Source: Phaeosaccion multiseriatum (lineage: Eukaryota; Ochrophyta, other classes). From it: a DNA stretch of 64,000 nucleotides. Where the stretch lies: the NCBI GenBank assembly GCA_965112735.1, contig OZ218963.1, positions 1 through 64,000 of the forward strand, given 5' to 3'. This document shows positions 56,401 to 64,000 of the stretch, in pieces (the stretch's first letter is position 1; every line of letters begins with the position of its first letter). The notes below the pieces were generated by a model. It saw nothing but the letters and a program-made list of their open reading frames with translations, was not told the origin of the DNA and searched no databases. Made by a program: the position numbers and the translations under genes.

Positions 56401-57627
56401 ACAGAGGGACAGAGACAGAGACGAAGCCAGACAGAGACAGAGACAGAGAGAGAAATCATGCCAGGGACGCAAGGTCGGAGGTGCTGGGAGGTGCTAGGGG
56501 GACGCTGCAGAGGGCCAAAGAGGGCTGATGCTTGTCTAGGCTCTTGCCCTGATGCTTGTCTAGGCTCTTGCCCCGTGAGGTACGTATCGCAAAGAGCAGA
56601 GGAGTGAAGAAACCGACTCACTCGAAGACCGACTGAATTGAGTCGACCCCCCCCCCCCTCCCAGATAGTAGGCAGAGGAGTGAGAAAAAACACACGCACC
56701 CCTCCCCCCTCACCTGCGTCCTCCGGAACTCTTCCATCTTGAGCACCCCGTCCTTGTCGGCGTCGAACTCCCCCATTAACTCCTTGATCACGTCGTCGGC
56801 GATGCTCACCTACGGTTGCGTAGCAAGTCAATCAATGAGGCCGTCAGTTCGAATGCCGGTTTCAAGCATGGGATGTAGTGATGACGATGGTGATGCTTAC
56901 GTACCTCGCTTTCCTTGAGTTTTGCTTGATCGCCGCCGCGCGTCCTATTGATGGCCCGCACCTTCGCGCGCGCGTCCTTCTCCAAGCCTGCGAGTTGGTT
57001 GTGAGGATATACACAAACATATTGTCATCATCGACAAGAGGGACAAACGTGACTAGAGTATCAAGGGTAAGAAGCAAAGGGCGATCCGAATCCTGATCCG
57101 GGCCCTGATATGACGGCCACATTGACTGCTCTCTGTCTACACGACACAACTCACAGAGCACGTGGGCCGGTCCGTATCATACCTGCTTTGAGCTCCGCGA
57201 GATCGACTACCCCGTCGCCGTTCGTATCGAAGGCCAGAAAGTCCCTCTCTGCCTCCTCCACCTTCTGATTCTTGAGACTGGCCTCAATCCCGAGGGCCTC
57301 CTCCCTCATGGCTTCCGCCTGCAAACGGAATTTCTCTGCTTCTTTCTGAGCCAACTCAAGCTTGCTTGGTCCGCTGCTGCTCTCCACCTCAGCCTCACTA
57401 CTGCTGAGGAAAGTGCTGCGCCGACACCGTTTGCTCCCTGTCGTGCTCCTGCCTACCATCCCACTGCTCGTCTGCGCTATAGCAGCTGTCCTCCCCCCCG
57501 AGATGGATCCTCTTCTACTGAGGAGGCTGCTGGTGGTGGTGCTGGTGCGGACAGAGGGCGCCACGAAGCCCGACACCCCATGCACGAGAGCAAGGCATGC
57601 CATCGCTACAAGCTTCCCCCCCATCAT
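53468..57627 (-). CDS. EF-hand/Tic20 fusion, plastid protein-import subunit, 8 exons, 421 aa
   Basis: Minus-strand exons: 57183-57627, 56905-56987, 56714-56809, 56067-56153, 55483-55639, 54956-55049, 54503-54570, 53468-53703. All introns are GT-AG and the 1,266-nt sum is in frame. Residues 1-20 form a signal peptide ending VSG, then FVAPS, the ochrophyte plastid presequence. Two canonical EF-hand loops follow, DTNGDGVVDLAE (134-145) and DADKDGVLKMEE (192-203), with Ca2+ ligands in place. A charged coiled coil spans about 209-250. A four-helix Tic20-like membrane domain runs from about 262 to the end, with family-typical PYLLPFLDGLTYGTHF, YRSVPFGG, VRFNLRQSINLDIALFLP and YSVASSLLGVLPNKIP. Tic20 is a core subunit of the translocon in the innermost plastid envelope membrane. 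An EF-hand extension is not a feature of the Tic20 proteins I know. It shares a 142-bp promoter region with the gene at 57770. Confidence 0.87.
53946..54490. repeat. Minisatellite, 22-26-bp unit (CTGCCCATACGCCTCTCTCT)
   Basis: About 23 copies of CTGCCCATACGCCTCTCTCT with variable CT expansion fill most of the last intron (53704-54502) of the Tic20 fusion gene. Both strands are open by chance; I treat this as non-coding intron. Confidence 0.93.
55795..56048. repeat. 20-bp minisatellite (CTATCGACATATCATCGACT)
   Basis: About 12 copies of a 20-bp unit with C/G and A/C variants lie in the intron between exons 4 and 5 of the Tic20 fusion gene, close to the exon 4 donor. Confidence 0.93.
56300..56455. 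repeat. (GAGACA)n-type purine-rich repeat
   Basis: Degenerate GAGACAGAGACAG units lie in the intron between exons 3 and 4 of the Tic20 fusion gene. On the gene's sense strand the run is pyrimidine-rich. Confidence 0.85.
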
Positions 57628-57769
57628 AGTCTTTGGATTGTTATCCTCTTTGATTTTTTTCGCCCCGCGATGCCATGCTGACTAGGCAATCAATATGTCA
57701 ATGAATTACGTAAACCCCCTTACGCTTGAAGAGGAAGAATGAAGTGCGATTTCAAAAAAAGAGCAGACC
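57628..57769. promoter_or_regulatory. 142-bp divergent promoter, Tic20 fusion / small acidic protein
   Basis: Only 142 bp separate the two start codons (57627 on minus, 57770 on plus), so both genes must be driven from this stretch. A palindromic TTACGTAA (57706-57713), a typical bZIP-type binding site, sits near the middle. Short poly-T and poly-A runs flank it. No clear TATA box is visible. Confidence 0.55.
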
Positions 57770-59730
57770 ATGGACGGATGCAACGGTGCTAAGCGGGGGC
57801 GAGACGAGGTGGAGAAGGGGGAGGAATCCCCAGCTGGGACTGAGGGAGAACAAGTAGAGGAGGCCCCATCGTGCAAAAAGACCAAAGGTGAGTTTAAGCT
57901 GAGTTTTTCTTTTCCCTCTTTTCCTCTCTCTCCCCCTCTTCTGATGTCTTTCACCTCTTCTTTCTCTCATCCCATTCCCGTACTCCTGCTCCGTCCTCCC
58001 CCGACCCCCTCCTGTATCCAGCTGAAGGCGAGCGACTGAGGGGGGAGGAGGGCGCGGCGCTGGAGCTTGCTGGCCTGGAGCCCTACGTCGGCCAGCGTGT
58101 CGAGGTGCTGTGGGATGTGGAGAACTGTGGCAAGAAGACCATGGTGCGTGCCGCAATACTGTACTTTGACGCCCACAGAAGAGCAGGAGGGGGGCACGCG
58201 AGTACAGTAGCACTCACAGGGGGGGCTGGGGCGGCGAGCAAACACCTTGCCCTGCTCTCGCGGTTCGGAGAGGGGCCTTGGCTACTTCTAGAACTCATCT
58301 CTCCCCCTCTCTCCACCCTGTATGCCTGTCTGCGTCAGTATCCTCTCCGCTCCAGCGCCAAATCACCCCTCTCTGACCTCTCCTCTGTGTGGCTCTCTCT
58401 CTCAGTGGTGGGGCGCCTCCGTGGGGCTCTTCGCTGGTGACTCTGAGTACCCCGCAGCGCGCACCACGGATGGTAGCGGACAAGTCATCTTCTCTCTGGA
58501 GTACGACGAGAAGGACGGCAACCCCCCAACCTCCACGAGGTGAGTTCCTGTTTCAGTTTCAGTTTCAGTGTAAAGGCCATACTAAGAGGCCACACTCACA
58601 CCTTCCCTCCAAGTCTCAGAGTCTCACCCACCCGTGCGCGTGTGTGTATATGTGTGCGAACTGTTGCCCCCCCCCCTTCCGGCCCCTCAGAGTGGTGTTT
58701 GTGGACGCGCTGCACCTGCTGGACCTGGACTACTCCGCCGAGCTGTCCTGGAAGAAGGAGGGGGCATCAGAGGAGCTGCACAGGGAGGCCATCAAGAGGT
58801 ATATGGGGGATCGCAGGGTTGGCACTGGATGGGGGGTGGCTGGCAGTGGATGGGGGCATCAAGACTTCGCAGGATGGGCATTGTGGGTGTTTTCGTCGCG
58901 GCGTGAAGAAGAGAAGAGAGTTGCCCACCTCCGGTTCCTGGCGGCGACATGCCTCTGACCAGCCTCTACCGTCCCCTCCCTCGTCCACTGCCATTTTCTG
59001 CCTCTATCTGCCATCCCCTCCCCCATCCACTGCCATCCTCAGCTGCCTGGCGGACGAGAGCTCCCTGACCATCGGGGAGGTTCACGAGGCTCTGCAGGAG
59101 GGAGGGGCGGATGAGGAGCTCGAACGGCAGGGAGAGGAGGAGCTGCAAGCCATGCCCTACGCCCAGCAGGTATATGGACATAAGACGTACAGGCATATGG
59201 GCCGTGTATGGGCCATCAGAGGGGGCCGTGTGAATCGCTGCAGGAGCCGTCTGTGTGACGCCTCTCCCACGCGCTCAGTCTTCCTCACACTCCTCTCACT
59301 CGCTCAGTCTGCCTCGCCCCTCTCCCACTCACTCCAGGGCCGGCTCCTGGCAGTCCCGTTTCCTCCTCCTCCTCCGCTCGCTCCAAAGCTGGGTCGCATG
59401 TCTCCTCACGCCCTCCTCCGCTCCTCCCTCCTCCCTCCTTCCTCCTCGGCAGTTGGCCCTCCGGACTGGCTTCCGTCAGTTCGCCAACACAGTCAAATCC
59501 AAACTGATGGAGGTCGCTCGCGGAGGCACAGAGGTGAGCGAGAGAAAAATAGACGGTGGGAAAGGGGGAGAATGGAGCTACTTACAAAAGGGAGATGGCA
59601 GTAGCGCGGGAGGAGAGCAGGACTCACTCTGATTGCAATCCAATCCACGCACGCACGCAAACACACACAGATCACAGAGGGCGATATCAAGTCCATCATG
59701 GAGCACGTAAAACAACAGCGCGCGGTTTGA
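57770..59730 (+). CDS. Small acidic protein with possible Tudor-like core, 7 exons, 249 aa
   Basis: Exons 57770-57887, 58022-58143, 58406-58539, 58691-58798, 59043-59169, 59453-59533, 59671-59730; all introns are GT-AG and the 750-nt sum is in frame. The N-terminus is acidic with CKKTK. Residues about 55-150 (VGQRVEVLWDVENCG, WWGASVGLFAGD, GQVIFSLEYDEKDG, VVFVDALHLLDLDY) have a beta-rich, aromatic pattern reminiscent of Tudor/Agenet-type barrels. I cannot assign a family. The C-terminal third is helical and charged (EELERQGEEELQAMPY, TVKSKLMEVARGG). No targeting peptide is visible, so it is cytosolic or nuclear. An alternative internal exon between 59170 and 59452 cannot be excluded. Confidence 0.75.
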
Positions 59731-59963
59731 GTATAGATGAGCTCTATACACAGAGTCGACATGCTCGATAGGGAGCTCGATATTGATCATCCCTCCAAAG
59801 CCGACCGACACACACGCAACCACTGGCAGTACCCAGCGCGATGGAGCACGTACGGTGCGGGCATTGGGCATTCGTCTGTCTTCTCTGTGTCTGTGAGTGT
59901 TGCTACCCGCCCTCAGTGTGGGGAAGGAGCGCATTCCTTTATACGGACTGCATGGCAGGCATG

Positions 59964-59995
<32 letters not shown>

Positions 59996-60448
59996 TAGGC
60001 AAGCAGGTTGGCAGGCAGGCAGGCAAGCAGGCAGGCAGGCAGGCAAGCAGGCAGGCAGGCAAGCAGGCAAACAGGTATACAGGCAGGCAGGCAGGCGGTT
60101 GAGCTGCTGTCTGTGGCAGTCTGCTGCCACCTGGTGCCATCTGCTGCCATCTGGGGTGCCCTCTGCTCTGTTCTTGGGCGCTTCTCACGTCCCGTCTGTC
60201 GGTTATCAATGGCTGCCATGGCTGCCATTGGCTGGGCCCTCCGCGGGGTGTAGTCTTTCTGTACAAAAAACTCCCCCCGACACACCTACGAAATGTACAT
60301 TCACTCATTTAAAAATTAACAAACGGATGGCTTAGAGCTCTGCACTTTCTTTTGGTGCGTGTGGTATGTACAAAGAGCACATTATCGGTAAGTGCATGCA
60401 GGTAACGTGCGCTCTGTAACAGCAGAGCCAAATACACCTACCCACCCA
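59731..60448. other. Convergent 3' intergenic region
   Basis: About 720 bp between the stop codons of the small acidic protein (+) and the XPG homologue (-). It holds the (GCAG)n repeat at 59955-60095 and otherwise nothing I recognise. Confidence 0.6.
59955..60095. repeat. (GCAG)n microsatellite
   Basis: About 35 copies of GCAG with GCAA, GTAG and GTTG variants, in the convergent intergenic region. Confidence 0.92.
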
Positions 60449-63400
60449 CTAGGCCGCCTCCTCCCAGTCTTCATCGCTGGAAGTCGCCTGGTTGCCGTCC
60501 GCTGAAGAGTCTGAAGAATACACGTCCTCGGTAAACACCTTATTCGTCTTCTTGTTCCTCGCCGGCTGCTTCTTCTTCCTCGGCTTCTCTTTCTCCCCCC
60601 CCGCTGCGGCTCCTGCTGCCTTTCTCTTCCCCTTCCCCTTCCCCCCTGCCGCTGTTGCTGCTGCTGCTGCTCCTCTCCCCCGCGTTCGTGTGCCTCCCGG
60701 AGCGGCCTCCTGCCTCTCCTTCATTTCCTGCCTCCGCTTGTTGCCGGTCCCTGCCCCGCTTCCTCCTTCCTCCTGCTCCAGCTGCTGCTGCTGCTGCTGC
60801 TGCTGCTGCATATCCGCTTCGATTGCGCCCATCTGCTCTATAATGTTGGCGTGAGCCTCCTCCAAGGCTGCTCCCTCCTGCTCCGTCACATACTCCAAGT
60901 GCGCCTCCCACTCGGGAAAGGTGGCCGTGAGGGAAGGCACAGCGCGCCCCTTCTCCAGCCATGTCTGCAGCCACCCCTCCACGCTCACGCCCTGGCTGGG
61001 ACGCCCCTCTGACGGCCCCTCTGAGGACGCAGAGGCCGGCGGTGCACCGCCACTATCACCCCTGATGGAAGGAGTCGAGCTACCCTCTCTATCTTTCTCC
61101 TCCTTCCTTCGCACCAGCAAAGCCTGCATAAAGTCTGCATGGAAGCGCAAGCCCAGCAGCTTGTCCTGACAACTCTGATAATGTCCCGCAGCAGTTGGTG
61201 ATACGCTGGACGAACCCCTCCCCTTCTCTGTCCGTGAGCCCCCCTCCCCGCTGTCTTCGTCTTTCTGCAGCGACATGGCGATGGCCAGCTCCAGCAGCCT
61301 CGCCTCTTCCTCTTCGTCCTCCTCACTGGAGCTGGAGCTGCTCTTCGTACCCTTCGCAGCACTTTTCTTCTTCTTCGTACCCGCGCCCGCACCCACCCGC
61401 TTCCTCGCACCCCCGCTGCCGTTGGTCCCACCCTGACCCCTTCTCGACTCACCAGCTGCTCCACGCCCAGATGGCGCCGGTGGCGGCCCGCTCAGGCCCA
61501 CGGCCTCTCTCATGCGCTGGCTGCGAATCCTGGCCACACGCAAACCGGTGTGGTACGTGCGAAAGTAGCGGTCGATCCTCGCCTGCCGCCCCCTGCCCCC
61601 CACTCTCCCCTTGGCCATCAAGCGATCCACCAGCGGCTTCACCACTGCCGACAACTGTGACTCGCCCCAGCCGAGCACGCTCCTGCACAGGCGCCTGAGC
61701 CCCTCCATGTCGGGCTCCTGCCAGCTGAGAGGCTCCTCAGACGAGTCCACCTGTGGCTTCTCGTAGGCCTGGATCACCAACGGGCTAGGGAACACGGCGG
61801 ACACGACCCAGCGGTTGCGCGCATTGCGGTGCTTCACCCTGAACAGCTCCTCCGCCGTGAGTTGCAGGGAGGCGTCGTCATCTGCTTCGTCACTGTCACT
61901 ATTCGCCCTCCTCGCAGCAGCCTTCTTGGCGGCGGCCTGGCTCTTGGTGTGCCTCTTGAGCAGTGCCTTCTCCCCCTCCGGGTCGAAGCCCCCCAGCCAC
62001 TCTTTGAAGGCCGTCAAGCAGTGCAAAGGCCCCTTGCCCTGCAGGGGAAAGGCCTTGAGGATCTCAGTGGCGTTGACGATGCCCACCCCCTTGACCCCCT
62101 CCGTGTAGTCACTGCCCAGCAGCAGGGCCAACGCGCGCATCTCCTCTGTGCCGAGGCCGAGCTCCCTCTCCGCGTCCGCCAAGTGGTATTCCTCCACGCT
62201 CTTCCGGTCCTCGAAGATGTTCTGACGACCACACGTACCACACAGCTCACGTAAGTAAGTCAACAAAGGCTACGCGGTAACACCAACACTCACGATAGTC
62301 GCAGGCGCACTTCTGGGACACGAGTGCCGCGAAAGATAGAAGGAGCGGTGCCTGCTGTTTCGCCCATACCCATACGCCTGCGCTTACTCTCTCGGCTCAC
62401 CTTGTACGCAATCTGCCCCCCGAACACGAACACGTCGCTGTCATCTGTGATGACCCCCTCCACCAGCCCGAGCCTCTCCAGCTCCGCGCACTGAGCCTCT
62501 GCCTCCATGGGGGCCACTACACGGACGCATGCACGCACCCACCCACACACACGCATCGAGACAGTCACACAAACGCAGGCGTGAGAAAGTGAGAACAGGT
62601 TCGAATGAAAAGAGGATGGCGGGGGGGTGGTAAGAGTACCTTCCTCCTTCACTGGCAGCTGCACAATCAAGCTATATAACATCCCCTGCCACTCACGCCA
62701 CCTACTTCCATACCCTACAATTCCCTACCATCCCTTGCCATCCTCTGCCATCTCCTGGCATCCCGTACCGATGTAGGGCACCCCCAGCAGCTCGAGCAGC
62801 TCCATGATGTCGTCTCTCATGTCCTCCGTCACGGTTTCCGCGTCGCGAGCCGCCTTCTTGGCTTGTTTCCGCAGCGCCGCCATGCGCCGCCTGTCCGAGT
62901 GGGCCCGTGCTGCCTCTTCCTCCGCCGTCTCCTCCGGTGCCGCCTCCACTACCACCACATCGTGGCCCGGGCTGTGGATGGGGGGCCTGACAGGCGGCCT
63001 CACGGTGACCGCATCTTCATTCCGTGGAGGAGGGGCGGGGGGAGCAGTCCCTTGCTGGCCATTGGCGGCGTCTTCCTCCTGCAGAGACATTGCAATGGCG
63101 ATATCCATCTCCTCCTGGTAATCGTCTTGCTCCTCAGTGTCAGGTGCGACCCTTGCTCCCCCTACTGCTGCACCACCAACAGCCGCTGTACTACCAACTT
63201 GTGCTGCTCCCGCTGCTGCTGATGGTGCCTCGCGGTCCTCCTGGAGCGACATTGCAATCGCGAGATCCATCTCCTCCTGGCTGATGTCGTCGTCATCCTC
63301 CTCCTCCTCTTCCTCCTCCTCGCCTTCGGCCTCATTGCTGCCCGCAGCACTTGGTGGTACAGCAACTGCCGCCTCCTCGGACGCCGATACAGCCGTTGGT

Positions 63401-64000
63401 GGCACAGCAGCAGGAGCCCCTCCGCCTCCCTCGCCCTCTTGCGAAGAAGGCAATGGCCCTGCTCCTGTCACCACGGAGACCGACTGATGGACAAGTTTGT
63501 GGCCGCCCCCCCCCTTCCCCTCCCTGTCTTCTTTCGACGGAGATTGGCCCTCTTTCAGCTCTTCTTCCTCTCCTTCTTCCTGCTGTTGCGCACCTGTATT
63601 CACATCTAAGGAATGATGCCCACTCCCCGCCTTTTCTAACCCCTCCTCCCCCTGGAGGGCCTTGTCCTTGCCGATACGACTTTTATCTCCTTCCCTACTT
63701 GCTGCTCCTGCTCGATGTCTGGCGTCAGCCCCGCCCTCCCAGCCCTCGGCGTCTCCGCCCTTTCGTACTACGTCCCCTTTTCCAACCTTGAGGCCCGTCC
63801 CGTCCCCACCCACCGCATTGGTATTAACACCCCCTACTTGTGCTCCCTGCGCAGACCCACTCGATGCTGCTGGCCCCTGCTCTTTCCCTCCTCCTCCTTC
63901 TCCCACGTCGCCCCCCTTCCGCTGTTCGTATCTTACATCATCCTCCTGTACACCCCCCCCGCCGTCACCACTCTCCACTTTCTCCGTCCCAGCATCGCGC
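60449..64000 (-). CDS. XPG/Rad2-family structure-specific endonuclease (partial, 5' end beyond window)
   Basis: Minus-strand exons: beyond 64000 to 62769, 62401-62516, 60449-62221. The last about 1,039 residues are visible; the N-terminal nuclease region lies off the window edge. The acidic spacer carries two ubiquitin-interacting motifs ([31 protein letters not shown]). The XPG-I region follows across two exon joins: [57 protein letters not shown]. It keeps the catalytic acidic residues (EAEA, DDSD) and the helix-two-turn-helix. Downstream come QARIDRYF, a PCNA-interacting box in the same place as in animal XPG, then [11 protein letters not shown], a third UIM-like segment ([15 protein letters not shown]), a poly-Gln run and a Lys-rich nuclear-localisation tail. 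XPG makes the 3' incision in nucleotide excision repair. The long spacer and PIP-box context separate it from FEN1 and EXO1. Confidence 0.93.

Noticed and set aside
56848-56866. TTCGAATGCCGG resembling a tRNA T-arm
   Set aside because: No matching acceptor stem, D-arm or anticodon arm could be found around it; it lies in an intron of the Tic20 fusion gene.

Overview
The window is the left end of a eukaryotic chromosome. It opens with about 8.2 kb of CCCTAA telomere, followed by about 13 kb of a 42-bp subtelomeric satellite, then about 43 kb of GC-rich, intron-rich protein-coding DNA. Two proteins begin with a hydrophobic signal peptide whose predicted cleavage site is followed by Phe (VSA/FLAP and VSG/FVAP). 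That is the bipartite plastid-targeting signature of algae with secondary red plastids. With TTAGGG telomeres and a Tic20 gene in the nucleus, an ochrophyte (photosynthetic stramenopile) alga is the best guess; the class cannot be settled from sequence reading alone.

Layout: 1-8231 telomere; 8232-21184 satellite with nested higher-order repeats; 21185-22395 unique subtelomeric DNA with no convincing gene; 22396-29156 (-) a 12-exon ankyrin-repeat gene; 29728-48911 (+) a 37-exon gene for a protein of about 2,620 residues with IQ motifs, a WW-like domain, three B-box-like zinc clusters and a 153-residue glycine tract; 50118-52973 (+) a plastid-targeted kinesin-light-chain-type TPR protein; 53468-57627 (-) an EF-hand/Tic20 fusion; 57770-59730 (+) a small acidic protein of unknown function; 60449->64000 (-) the C-terminal part of an XPG/Rad2 repair nuclease.

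I rebuilt the genes exon by exon. Every intron used is GT-AG and every exon junction keeps the reading frame, so the six models are internally consistent, although no transcript data were available. The genes do not form a pathway. They alternate in orientation, giving two divergent pairs with short shared promoters (571 and 142 bp) and two convergent pairs.

The most unusual features are: the Ca2+-binding EF-hand pair joined to the Tic20 protein-import subunit; a dispersed motif (GGATGGCAGTGGATGG) that tends to lie just after 5' splice sites and, as its reverse complement, just before 3' splice sites on both strands; a second motif (CTGTATCACCAAC) near 3' splice sites; a (GGA)150 coding microsatellite; introns that carry mostly different tandem repeats; and a promoter-like cluster inside an intron of the giant gene.
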